From Nostoc sp. FACHB-973 (GTDB lineage Bacteria > Cyanobacteriota > Cyanobacteriia > Cyanobacteriales > Nostocaceae), in contig NZ_JACJSJ010000006.1 of assembly GCF_014698115.1 (NCBI RefSeq), positions 1 to 64,000 on the forward strand: 64,000 nucleotides of DNA, written 5' to 3'. Shown in pieces: positions 48,405 through 56,394 of the stretch. Made by a program: the position numbers and the translations under genes. The notes beneath the pieces are model-generated. The model was given only the letters and a program-made list of their open reading frames with translations. It was not told where the DNA came from and ran no database searches. The stretch's first letter is position 1; the number at the start of each line of letters is the position of its first letter.

Positions 48405-49277
48405 CTAGAAATACTTCTGCAACAATAACCCTAACTTTTCTTTCGTCGCCGCTGGTGCTTTATCCAATTGAGTTAAAATCGCATATTTCAAAGCCGAATG
48501 TGCCTCACTCGGTGGTGGATTTTCACTTAAGCGCCGCACAGTTTCTTGAATCACTTTTTGAGCATTCACCGCATTCCGCAGCAAATTGCCAATTACCATC
48601 TCCACCGTCACACTGTCATGGTCTGGATGCCAACAATCGTAATCTGTCACCAGCGCTAAAGTTGCATAGGCGATTTCCGCTTCCCTAGCCAACTTCGCCT
48701 CTGGTAAATTCGTCATCCCAATGACTGTTGCACCCCAACTGCGATAAAGATTTGATTCCGCTTTTGTAGAAAACGCCGGTCCTTCCATGCACACATAAGT
48801 ACCGCCGCGATGGAGAGTGACTTCTGGTAAATTGAGAGAAGCGATCGCATCTGTCAACACAGCAGCCAAATTCTGACAAATCGGATCGCCAAAGGTAATG
48901 TGAGCCACAATTCCTTCACCGAAAAACGTTGAAATGCGATTTTTTGTTCTGTCAATAAATTGATCTGGCACCACCATATCTAATGGTTTCGCCTCCGCTT
49001 TCAAGGAACCCACAGCACTAGCGGAAATTAAATACTCCACACCCAACTGCTTCATCGCATAGATATTAGCGCGAAACGGTAACTCAGAAGGTAAAAACGT
49101 GTGATTACGACCATGACGCGCCAAAAAAGCAACTCGTGTCCCTTCCAAAGTCCCAAGAATCAAAGCATCAGATGGCGAACCAAAGGGAGTCTGAACTTGC
49201 ACCTCTTCGACATCTTTGAGCGCATCCATTTTATACAGACCGCTCCCACCAATAATTCCAATACTAGCTTGAGCCAT
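48405..49277 (-). CDS. mtnP: S-methyl-5'-thioadenosine phosphorylase
   Basis: A 290-aa purine phosphorylase of the MTAP type, which splits methylthioadenosine (a by-product of polyamine and ethylene-type metabolism) into adenine and methylthioribose-1-phosphate. Landmarks are [15 protein letters not shown], the phosphate-binding [57 protein letters not shown] for base binding, and [32 protein letters not shown]. Full length for the family. It is leftward, upstream of gyrA by 349 bp, in no evident operon with methionine salvage genes. Confidence 0.95.
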   Translation of the reverse strand: MAQASIGIIGGSGLYKMDALKDVEEVQVQTPFGSPSDALILGTLEGTRVAFLARHGRNHTFLPSELPFRANIYAMKQLGVEYLISASAVGSLKAEAKPLDMVVPDQFIDRTKNRISTFFGEGIVAHITFGDPICQNLAAVLTDAIASLNLPEVTLHRGGTYVCMEGPAFSTKAESNLYRSWGATVIGMTNLPEAKLAREAEIAYATLALVTDYDCWHPDHDSVTVEMVIGNLLRNAVNAQKVIQETVRRLSENPPPSEAHSALKYAILTQLDKAPAATKEKLGLLLQKYF

Positions 49278-49317
49278 GATACTGAACCTTTTCCTTGCTG
49301 AGCTGCTAAGTTATTTT

Positions 49318-49426
49318 ACTAGATGGGGGAGGAGAGGACGCGGGGACGCGGGGACGCGGAGAGTTTTGAACTAATCATTCCGATTTCTGAATTCTGACTT
49401 CTGAATTCTGAATTCTGAATTCTGTT
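49318..49426. repeat. Short tandem repeats between mtnP and fetB
   Basis: GGGGACGC units (49339-49361) and GAATTCT heptamers (49385-49422), a repeat class also seen near 130, 2390 and 51875. No gene. Confidence 0.75.
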
Positions 49427-50248
49427 TTAACTTTTTACTTTTGCCTTGTTTGGTGATTTCTGAATTAACAAATCTGTCAACTGATGATTTTGATTAAACA
49501 GAGCCAGAAAAGCTAGGATAATAACACCGATGATGGCGATCGCTGTCCCAGATGCCTGGGCAAAAATAATCACAATCTGGTAGCGTATGGCATCACTAGG
49601 ATTTGCCCCAGCCAGGATTTGACCAGTCATCATTCCCGGTAAACTAACGAGTCCCATCACCATCATTGAATTAATAGTCGGGATCATTCCTGTTCTCAGG
49701 GCTTCTTTAATAGTTTCATGCGCGGCTTCCCAACGGGTTGCACCAAGACTCAGTAGGGCTTCTATTTCCCCCCGACGACTAGTTAAGTCTTCCATAAACC
49801 GATCTAAACTTAAAGACGTACCCGTGAGGGCATTACCCAAAACCATACCCAAAAAGGGAATGAGATACTGAGGCTCGTACCAGGGTTGTACACGCAAAAT
49901 ACCGCTAACTACTATCCCGGTGACTAAAAAGGAACCACTCAAAAGCGAAATAAAATTATTCCAATAAATACCAGCAAATCGTCTACGTGTGCGGTTAACA
50001 CTGGATATACCAGCGATAACAGTCATTCCCAAAGCCAAAAGTATGATTAATACAGGGTTGCTGAGAGTAAATACCCACTGCAATATGTATCCCACCATCA
50101 ATAACTGTATAACCATCCGTAGGGAAGCGATCGCCAGACTTTGCTCTAGCCCCAACCGCAAACCAAAAGAAAGCCCCACATTGATCGCAATAAACAAAGT
50201 TGCTAAAGACAACTGTGCATAACTGATCTGGATATAGCTGGTTTCCAT
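49427..50248 (-). CDS. fetB: ABC transporter permease, FetB/UPF0014 family
   Basis: A 273-aa polytopic membrane protein of the UPF0014/FetB family, associated in E. coli with iron export and oxidative stress resistance. About seven hydrophobic helices are visible; typical segments are LRMVIQLLMVGYILQWVF, PQYLIPFLGMVLGNALTGTSL, LGATRWEAAHETIKEALRTG (ATPase-coupling loop) and VSLPGMMTGQILAGANPSDAIRYQ. The start shares one base with the stop of the upstream ATPase gene (TGATG), so translation is coupled and the two form one transporter. Substrate direction and metal are inferred from the family. Confidence 0.88.
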   Translation of the reverse strand: METSYIQISYAQLSLATLFIAINVGLSFGLRLGLEQSLAIASLRMVIQLLMVGYILQWVFTLSNPVLIILLALGMTVIAGISSVNRTRRRFAGIYWNNFISLLSGSFLVTGIVVSGILRVQPWYEPQYLIPFLGMVLGNALTGTSLSLDRFMEDLTSRRGEIEALLSLGATRWEAAHETIKEALRTGMIPTINSMMVMGLVSLPGMMTGQILAGANPSDAIRYQIVIIFAQASGTAIAIIGVIILAFLALFNQNHQLTDLLIQKSPNKAKVKS

Positions 50249-50949
50249 CAGTCCTTTTCCTTCAGGGTAATTTGACGGTTGGTAATACGTTCCAACTGAG
50301 TTGGATCATGACTTGTCCAGAGATATGCTCTTTGTGGGTGTTCACGTTGCCAAGCTGCAACTAAAGCCTCTAAACTTTGGGCAGTTCCAGGATCTAGTGA
50401 GGCGGTAGGTTCATCTAGTAGCAGTATTGAAGGTGAAAGTTGCAAAGCTCTCAGGAAAGCGACTATCTGCCCTTCTCCACCTGAAAGAGCGCTAACCGGA
50501 CGCTGCAAAAAGTCAGGCGTTTTATGCAAAAGATGCAGATAGTCTAAAATCAACTCGCGGTTGTAAATTAGATGGCGGTGAATAGCTAATCGATAAACTC
50601 GCCGGAGATTTTCTTCTACAGTTCCTTCCCATAGGGCTGGCCGTTGTTGCAAATAAATAATTTGCGAACGATAGGTAGGCATAAAGTGGGAATTTATCAG
50701 CTGTCCCTGAAAAATAATTTGTCCTGCTTGTACAGGATCGAGTCCTGCTAATGCTCGTAGGAGCAGACTTTTACCAGAGCCAGAAGCACCGATCACCGCT
50801 ACTCGCTCCCCTGGAAATAATTGAAAACTGAGGTGACTCCAAATCCAGCGTTGCTCAACGATTCGCCCTAAGTCTTGTACCAAAAGAATAGGGTTGTTGG
50901 GAAACAATTCTGGCTCAGTAGTCTGGTTTTTAATAAGTTGATCTTTCAT
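50248..50949 (-). CDS. fetA: ABC transporter ATPase, FetA-like
   Basis: The 233-aa ATPase partner of FetB. Walker A is GASGSGKS (with LLLRALAG), then a Q-loop in IIYLQQRPALW, signature ALSGGEGQIVAFLRALQ (SGGEGQ), Walker B/D-loop ILLLDEPTASLDPGTA and switch histidine in TSHDPTQL. The longest frame begins at a GTG (50973), but that start lies within a GGGAGG sequence; ATG 50949 is chosen. A short out-of-frame ATG directly after GGGAGG would give only 11 codons (MSIYQDERSTY), possibly a leader. It overlaps fetB by one base. Confidence 0.86.
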   Translation of the reverse strand: MKDQLIKNQTTEPELFPNNPILLVQDLGRIVEQRWIWSHLSFQLFPGERVAVIGASGSGKSLLLRALAGLDPVQAGQIIFQGQLINSHFMPTYRSQIIYLQQRPALWEGTVEENLRRVYRLAIHRHLIYNRELILDYLHLLHKTPDFLQRPVSALSGGEGQIVAFLRALQLSPSILLLDEPTASLDPGTAQSLEALVAAWQREHPQRAYLWTSHDPTQLERITNRQITLKEKD

Positions 50950-51030
50950 CCTGATAAATTGACATCCTCCCACCGCTAATCCAAACTTATCACCGTCATA
51001 GCCTGAGTCACCAAATTATTTGTACATTTG

Positions 51031-51056
51031 TAGGGGCGCACAGCTGTGCGCCCCTA
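51031..51056. repeat. 26-nt palindrome upstream of the FecE-like gene
   Basis: TAGGGGCGCACAG and its complement form a perfect palindrome related to the one at 2235. It overlaps the artificial upstream extension of the next gene. Confidence 0.8.
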
Positions 51057-51093
51057 CAATGGAATGTTTTCTTTAATTTTTGAATTTCAGCAA

Positions 51094-51870
51094 ATGCCAC
51101 TCGAACTGCAAAATCTCACAGGCGGTTACACCACAGTACCAATCGTCCAAAACATTAACCTCACCCTGCAAACAGGAGAATGGTTGAGTTTAGTTGGTGC
51201 TAATGGCTCAGGTAAGTCTACCTTACTTAAATTGCTCAGTCGTATTCTTTTTCCACAGCAGGGAACAGTGCTACTTGATGGCAAAGCAATTCATTCTCAA
51301 CCTCCAAATCTAGTTGCACAGAAACTAGCATTTTTACCGCAACAACAAATAGTTCCCATTGGCTTAACAGTCCGACAATTAGTAAGTTTAGGACGCACAC
51401 CACATCAACCTTGGTGGCAATGGGAATTAAATGCTGAAGATTGGCTAAAAGTCGAAGCTGCAATTAAAAAAACGCAACTACAAAAATTAAGCGATCGCTT
51501 AGTCGAACAACTCTCTGGCGGTGAAAGACAACGGGCTTTTTTAGCGTTAGCACTAGCGCAAGAACCAAAAGTTTTATTATTAGATGAACCGACAACTTTT
51601 TTAGATATCAACTATCAATTGCAACTCTTGGAACTACTAAAAGAACTGAATCAGCAGCAAGAATTAACTATTGTCACAGTTTTACACGAACTGAATTTAG
51701 CAGCACGGTATAGCTCTCGCATTGCATTATTAAAGCAAGGTCATATTTGGGAAATTGGTACGCCCGAAGAAGTTATGACACCAAATGCGATCGCCCAAGT
51801 TTTCGGCGTAGAATCAGTGATTATTCAGACACCTGTAGGATTACAAGTTTGTGCTATTGCTGCTATTTGA
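51094..51870 (+). CDS. Iron/heme/cobalamin ABC transporter ATPase, FecE-like
   Basis: A 258-aa ATPase of the FecE/BtuD class that drives import of iron chelates, heme or cobalamin. Walker A GANGSGKSTLLKLLSR, Q-loop LAFLPQQQIV, the class-typical VRQLVSLGRTPHQPWWQW, signature LSGGERQRAFLALALAQ, Walker B LLLDEPTTFLDINYQLQL and switch VLHELNLAARYS. The frame stays open to a GTG (51046) inside a palindromic repeat, so ATG 51094 (MPLELQNLTGGY) is chosen. No FecCD permease or binding protein gene lies in the window; partners must be encoded elsewhere, or this is an orphan. FetAB is on the opposite strand upstream. Confidence 0.88.
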   Translation: MPLELQNLTGGYTTVPIVQNINLTLQTGEWLSLVGANGSGKSTLLKLLSRILFPQQGTVLLDGKAIHSQPPNLVAQKLAFLPQQQIVPIGLTVRQLVSLGRTPHQPWWQWELNAEDWLKVEAAIKKTQLQKLSDRLVEQLSGGERQRAFLALALAQEPKVLLLDEPTTFLDINYQLQLLELLKELNQQQELTIVTVLHELNLAARYSSRIALLKQGHIWEIGTPEEVMTPNAIAQVFGVESVIIQTPVGLQVCAIAAI

Positions 51871-52040
51871 AGAAGAATTCAGAATTCAGAAGTCAGAATC
51901 AAGACGCTCTCTTCGAGACGCTAAAAGCGAACGCGGACTCTCGTAGAGAAGCCATGCCCCGTTGGCGTTCGCGTAGCGTGTCGCAGACAAGCCTCTCGTA
52001 GAGAAGGCTTTACGAGAGGCTATCAGTGGGGGATTATGAC

Positions 52041-52181
52041 CCAATACTGTTCGGTTAAGGTTTTTTGATGAAAATTCTAGATCGCAAAGCAAAGACGCGA
52101 TAAATCGCCGTCTCTACAAAGGATTGATTATTGTAGAGACGGCGATTTATCGCGTCTCTTCCCTTAACCGAAGAGTATTGG
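52041..52181. mobile_element. MITE with CCAATACTGTTCGGTTAAGG ends and 27-bp inner stem
   Basis: A 141-bp element. The 20-bp ends pair with one mismatch (52041-52060 and 52162-52181). Inside, a perfect 27-bp inverted repeat containing CGATAAATCGCCGTCTCTAC (52093-52119 and 52131-52157) has an 11-nt loop. A decayed relative is at 56241-56330. No ORF. Confidence 0.8.
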
Positions 52182-52199
52182 ATTGTGACCCATCACAGA

Positions 52200-52238
52200 T
52201 TGCACCCCCACCAAATCTCCCATTTGGTGGGGGTGCAA
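52200..52238. terminator. 17-bp-stem hairpin
   Basis: TTGCACCCCCACCAAAT and its exact complement form a 17-bp stem with a 5-nt loop and an A-run on the right side (a T-run when read leftward from the secreted protein gene it would not follow). It belongs to a dispersed repeat (compare 40885-40915); a terminator role is possible. Confidence 0.5.
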
Positions 52239-52319
52239 AAACGCCGTTTATTTATCAACCAGTCGTACAAAAAACATTGCTGAATTCTGACTCCTGACTC
52301 CTGAATTCTGTTTTGATTC

Positions 52320-52952
52320 TTAATCCTCAATGGGCGCATTGGGGATTGCTGCATCAATATCAGCTTGGGACAAATTGGGAATCGACCAGTTTGGCTCACC
52401 TGCTTTGAACACCTTGGCAGGATTAACGTTAAATTCAAAAGTACCCGTTTCTGGATTAGTCTTAGCTACTAACTGAGTTCCATCCACAAACTTAATAGCT
52501 AGAGGTTCCGTCAATTCTTGGGCATCTGCAATACTACTTACCTTGCTGCCAATCGGTAGGTAAACACCATCACAATCCCACTCATTTTCTGTAATTTGAC
52601 CATTTCCCAAAAAGTAGAGGGTATTTCCTTGGGAAGCTTTTTTAGGTTTATGAGCGTAGATTGCTAGAGTTTTTCCAGTTTCATTGCGGCATTGTGCCCA
52701 GTTTTGTGCTGTCTCTAAAATGTACTTTTGCAGCTTGAACTCACCCAATTCTTGCTGAATTTCCTCTGGTGTATATTCAGATTGCTCGGGCGTCTTTTGA
52801 AGCTGTAAGAGATTATTAATCCCTTGAGTTACCTCGATATAGTCAGGACCAGTAGTTAGGTTGGGTCTGTCAGCCCAAGAAGGTTGGGCAATTATCAAAT
52901 TAACTAAAAGTACTAAAACAACTAGAGCAGTTTTGAAAAGTTTCACGATCAT
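52320..52952 (-). CDS. Secreted hypothetical protein (210 aa)
   Basis: A 210-aa exported protein. Signal peptide about residues 1-27 (TALVVLVLLVNLIIAQPSWA). The mature part is soluble, acidic and has two cysteines (AQCRNETGK, WDCDGVY) that could form a disulfide. Segments such as EVTQGINNLLQLQ, ILETAQNWAQCRN and LAIYAHKPKKASQGNTLYFLGNG suggest a small globular domain. I do not recognise the family. Leftward, alone; strong coding character and a good ribosome site (AGGAGAA) before ATG 52952. Confidence 0.7.
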   Translation of the reverse strand: MIVKLFKTALVVLVLLVNLIIAQPSWADRPNLTTGPDYIEVTQGINNLLQLQKTPEQSEYTPEEIQQELGEFKLQKYILETAQNWAQCRNETGKTLAIYAHKPKKASQGNTLYFLGNGQITENEWDCDGVYLPIGSKVSSIADAQELTEPLAIKFVDGTQLVAKTNPETGTFEFNVNPAKVFKAGEPNWSIPNLSQADIDAAIPNAPIED

Positions 52953-53070
52953 TCTCCTTTTGAAGAGTAGAAAATATTTTCAATATTGAAAATTTTACTA
53001 GATGAGACTGTTTATTTTAATAGATTTTTGTAGCTTTGTTGGCAAACAGTCTCGCAAATATTCAGTCAGA

Positions 53071-53394
53071 TTACCCACGAATTTCAACGCTTGACGATGT
53101 TGCTACCTGCCCATTCATGGTATAGAGTTTGACAAGTCCCGCTAAACACAAGCAGCTAGCCGTCAAGGCAATTGGAGTTAGTGAAGCGCTGTCTAGGATA
53201 ATAAACACACCTAAACCAATCAAAACGAAGGGAACAAAACCGTTGCCATAGCGAGTTAGCAGATTAGATATTGCAGGCTGGCACGTCAGCTTGTACGTCA
53301 CGTAGCACCAAACGCCGACTAGTAACAAGAAGACTGCAATGATTACCAGCAAACTAGAGAGGGTACTATATGCTAGCCCAGCACAAACATTCAT
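53071..53394 (-). pseudogene. CadD-like transporter, C-terminal fragment
   Basis: A 107-aa frame with three hydrophobic helices (about 10-33, 53-68, 72-88). The segment LLLVGVWCYVTYKLTCQPAI followed by LTRYGNGFVPFVLIGLGVFII closely resembles the C-terminal end of the cyanobacterial cadmium-resistance (CadD-type) transporters. The N-terminal half, including the conserved SNGADN region, is absent, and only 70 bp separate it from the next gene, so this is most likely a remnant left by a deletion. A short functional protein cannot be excluded. Confidence 0.6.
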
Positions 53395-53464
53395 CTAAAA
53401 CCCTTAGATACATGACGGAATGGGGTATGGAAGTGGGGAAATCCAGAGGATTGAAAGTTTTACC

Positions 53465-54127
53465 CTAAGACTTGGTTTCCTGGGTCTGTGCGTCGATAAT
53501 TACACTCCAGTCATCGTTTGTGACAGCTGCTTCGAGTTGACGCCGGCGTTCGGTTTCACTAGCATCTGTTGTTTGTGAGTCTTTGGAGAGGGTTGTGTCA
53601 GCCATTGCTTTCCGCAGTTTTAGCTTTTTCTCCTCATAGGCTTGGCGTTCAACCTCTGACATTACCGCTTTAGCAGCTTCGCCGACTGTACTAGCCCACA
53701 TTCCGCTTTCAGAACCATTACCAGGTGGTGTGCTTTCGAGTTCAGCTATCCATGCATCTCGTAAATCTTCCATTTCTTGACGTTTGGGAAACTTAAATGC
53801 TTGCACGCGTACAAAAGCACACTTTTGTTCACCATTTTGGGTGACATGACCGTTTAGGGAAAGCAACACATTTCGAGAATAGCCAATGTACTGCGTGTGG
53901 CGTTCTGCGTCTAATACTGCGTAAACACCAGCAATTTTCGCGTTCTCAGCAGCTGCACGCCAAGCTTCAACGGACGTAATTTCAGTGCTATTGTTTGTCA
54001 ATTCAGGAGTTATACTCACCTGAGTAGTGGCGTGTTCATCATCGGAACTATACAAAAAGTCATGCAGTCCACGATGATTTGTGGGGACATTTTGATGTTC
54101 AATTGGCTGATTGTGTTGAGTTTCCAT
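53465..54127 (-). CDS. GIY-YIG domain protein
   Basis: A 220-aa protein with a central GIY-YIG nuclease-like domain: GVYAVLDAERHTQYIGYSRNVLLSLNGH (residues about 67-94) matches the GIY...YIG core with the following arginine, and EMEDLRDAWIAEL (about 118-130) resembles the helix with the metal-binding glutamate. The N-terminal 50 residues are low-complexity (Gln, Asn, Thr, Glu); the C-terminal 70 are charged helices. Cyanobacterial and chloroplast relatives exist with unknown substrate. It diverges from the sugar permease gene and follows a truncated CadD gene. Confidence 0.75.
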   Translation of the reverse strand: METQHNQPIEHQNVPTNHRGLHDFLYSSDDEHATTQVSITPELTNNSTEITSVEAWRAAAENAKIAGVYAVLDAERHTQYIGYSRNVLLSLNGHVTQNGEQKCAFVRVQAFKFPKRQEMEDLRDAWIAELESTPPGNGSESGMWASTVGEAAKAVMSEVERQAYEEKKLKLRKAMADTTLSKDSQTTDASETERRRQLEAAVTNDDWSVIIDAQTQETKS

Positions 54128-54260
54128 TGCAGTTTATTTCAGAATTATTGATTGACAAGCAAATATATGCCCTTAAAATATTGAAGCTTAAATCTACTCA
54201 CATCCCCAAATTCTTTTTCTTAAAGATTCTGACAAAGCCAAAACAACTATTAGACCTGAT

Positions 54261-55190
54261 ATGAATCAATTTACACCTAAGAATTGGATATTTATCAAAC
54301 AGCGACTGACTCCTTATTTATTTTTACTGCCCGCCTTAGTTCTTTTGTGGTTAACTGTCTTTTGGCCTGCACTGCAAGCGTTTTACCTCAGCTTTACTAG
54401 CTACGAAGATATTGCCCAACCGCCGCAATGGATAGGTTTTGCCAACTTTTTCAAGCTTTGGAAAGATGCAGTTTTTTGGAAAACCCTGGAAAACACTTTT
54501 TTATATCTTGTGGGTGTAGTACCAATTTTGGTAATTGCTCCCTTGGGGCTAGCAATTTTGGTAAATCAAAAACTGCGGGGGATGAATTGGTTTAGATCTG
54601 CATACTACACACCAGTAGTGATTTCAATGGTAGTTGCTGGGATAGCTTGGAAATGGTTGTATGCAGAAAATGGATTACTCAACCAGTTATTTAAAGCTTT
54701 GGGCATTATTTCAGAAGGTATTCCTTGGCTAACTAGCCCAGCTAAAATTTTTGGCATTGTACCAATTTCTCTTGCCAGCGTCATGGCTGTCACAGTTTGG
54801 AAAGGGCTAGGCTACTACATGGTGATTTATTTAGCAGGATTACAATCAATTCCTGGTGATGTGTACGAAGCCGCAGCAATTGATGGCTCTGATGGTATTA
54901 GAAAACATTGGGACATTACCATACCTTTGATGAAACCGTATCTAGCTTTGGTAGGTGTAATTTCAGCTATTTCTGCTACAAAAGTCTTTGAAGAAGTCTA
55001 CATCATGACTCAAGGAGGACCACTCAATAGCTCGAAAACAATTGTTTACTATCTGTATGAACAAGCATTCAATAATTTGGAAATTAGCTATGCTTGCACA
55101 ATTGGACTCGTGCTATTTTTGATAATTTTAGGCCTATCAATTTTGCGATTAGCAGTCAATCAGCAGGGTGAGGATAATATCACAATTTAA
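54261..55190 (+). CDS. Sugar ABC transporter permease, MalF/UgpA type
   Basis: A 309-aa binding-protein-dependent permease for sugars or glycerol phosphate (CUT1 class). Six hydrophobic helices are visible (about 17-42, 75-100, 112-134, 158-183, 222-240, 275-298), and the coupling loop EAAAIDGSDGIRKHWDITIPLM carries the EAA motif. No MalG-type permease, binding protein or ATPase gene follows; instead an Rpn-family gene starts 69 bp downstream. The transporter partners must be elsewhere, as is usual for cyanobacterial CUT1 systems. The sugar is unknown. Confidence 0.9.
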   Translation: MNQFTPKNWIFIKQRLTPYLFLLPALVLLWLTVFWPALQAFYLSFTSYEDIAQPPQWIGFANFFKLWKDAVFWKTLENTFLYLVGVVPILVIAPLGLAILVNQKLRGMNWFRSAYYTPVVISMVVAGIAWKWLYAENGLLNQLFKALGIISEGIPWLTSPAKIFGIVPISLASVMAVTVWKGLGYYMVIYLAGLQSIPGDVYEAAAIDGSDGIRKHWDITIPLMKPYLALVGVISAISATKVFEEVYIMTQGGPLNSSKTIVYYLYEQAFNNLEISYACTIGLVLFLIILGLSILRLAVNQQGEDNITI

Positions 55191-55259
55191 TAATTAAATG
55201 TAGAAAAGTTATCCCCTATCAGTCACGATAATCTGAAAATATTCAAATATTCCGAGTGC

Positions 55260-56063
55260 ATGAAAACAGACACGATTTTTTACACCTTATTCCAAACTAT
55301 TCCAGGTGTCTTATTTGAACTTTTGGAACAATCCCAAGCCCTAGCGTCGCACTACCAATTTACCTCAGTAGAAATCAAAGAACTAGCACGTCGTATCGAT
55401 GGTTTATTCTTACCCAAACCTGAGTTTCCAGAAGATACAATCTATTTTGTTGAGGTACAGTTCCAGCGCGATGATGATATTTACTGGCGAATAATCACCG
55501 AAAGTTTTCTGTATATAAATCAATATAAACCTCAACGTCGTTGGCAAGCTGTATTACTTTTTGCTCAACGCAGTCTCGACCCAGGTGTACCATTCATTTA
55601 TCAAACATCATTAGCTGAAGACCAAATTCGTATAATTTATTTAGATGAGTTAGATGATGTACCATCATCTTCGATTGGGCTAGGGGTGATTAAATTAGTA
55701 GTTGCAGCAGAAGATAAAGCCGTACAGCAAGCGAAAAAATTGATAAATCAAGTACAACAAACGGATGAAGCTAACCGTAGCAATCTCTTAGAATTAGTGG
55801 AGAGAATGCTGATCTATAAATTTGTAAACAAAAGTCAGCAGGAGTTAGAAGCAATGTTTGGATTAACCGACTGGAGACAAACTAAATTTTACCAGGAAGT
55901 AAAGGAAGAAACAAAGCAGGAAGTAAAAGAAGAGGTTCGAGAAGAAACAAAGCTGGAAACTATACCCCGTCTGCTTAAGTTTGGTTTAAGTATAGAGCAA
56001 ATCGCCGAGGCATTAGAATTGGATATTGAACAGGTACGACAAGCTATTGAGAAGCAAGGATAA
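55260..56063 (+). CDS. Rpn family / DUF2887 nuclease-like protein
   Basis: A 267-aa paralogue of the protein at 33006. It starts MKTDTIFYTLFQTIPGVLFEL; the nuclease-like core is ELARRIDGLFLPKPEFPEDTIYFVEVQFQRDDDIYWRI (D and ExQ). Residues about 217-242 form a Lys/Glu repeat (KEETKQEVKEEVREETK), in the same position as the Glu/Gly/Arg repeat of the other copy, followed by a small helical end (FGLSIEQIAEALELDIEQVRQAI), a helix-turn-helix-like motif. Known family members are recombination-promoting nucleases. A single-gene unit, 69 bp after the permease. Confidence 0.85.
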   Translation: MKTDTIFYTLFQTIPGVLFELLEQSQALASHYQFTSVEIKELARRIDGLFLPKPEFPEDTIYFVEVQFQRDDDIYWRIITESFLYINQYKPQRRWQAVLLFAQRSLDPGVPFIYQTSLAEDQIRIIYLDELDDVPSSSIGLGVIKLVVAAEDKAVQQAKKLINQVQQTDEANRSNLLELVERMLIYKFVNKSQQELEAMFGLTDWRQTKFYQEVKEETKQEVKEEVREETKLETIPRLLKFGLSIEQIAEALELDIEQVRQAIEKQG

Positions 56064-56394
56064 GAGGGAACAGGAAGTAAATAATACTAGGTTGTATTTT
56101 GCGAAAAGTTTGAGCGGAAGTTTCCCCCTATGACAGCTTTTCAAGACAGATTTTGCATTGTGAAATAATCAGTAGATAAGCTTTTTAGCTATCTATATGT
56201 CGCAATCATTTTTCAAATTGGTATAAATTTTGGATAAGAAAGACGCGATAAATCGGCGTCTCTACAATAATCAATGCTTCGTAGAGACGGCGATTTATTG
56301 CGTCTCTTCCTTTAACCGAAAAGTATTGAAGGTAAAGCGATACCTATGGTGGGCTGTGCCTGTACACTTTACAGCACCTTGATTTTTTTTTTCT
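56064..56394. other. Gap with decayed MITE
   Basis: 331 bp between the Rpn-family gene and the end of tamB. It holds the right arm of the 52041-type MITE and a T-rich stretch (56384-56394) at the tamB stop. No gene. Confidence 0.65.
56241..56330. repeat. Decayed copy of the 52041-type MITE
   Basis: AGACGCGATAAATCGGCG and the opposed arm (56281-56305) pair with two mismatches, and the right end CTTTAACCGAAAAGTATTG matches the 52041 element; the left terminal repeat is absent. Confidence 0.7.

Larger units (their letters stand above)
51871..52319. other. Repeat-rich gap between FecE-like gene and secreted protein gene
   Basis: 449 bp with GAATTCAGA heptamers (51875-51898), a block of CTCTCGTAGAGAAGCC / GCGTTCGCGTAGCG dispersed palindromes (51900-52022), a MITE (52041-52181) and a strong hairpin (52200-52238). 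No gene. Confidence 0.8.

Noticed and set aside
54079-54264. 61-codon frame between GIY-YIG and the sugar permease gene
   Set aside because: Overlaps the GIY-YIG start and the divergent promoter gap; low-complexity Lys/Leu/Ile product.
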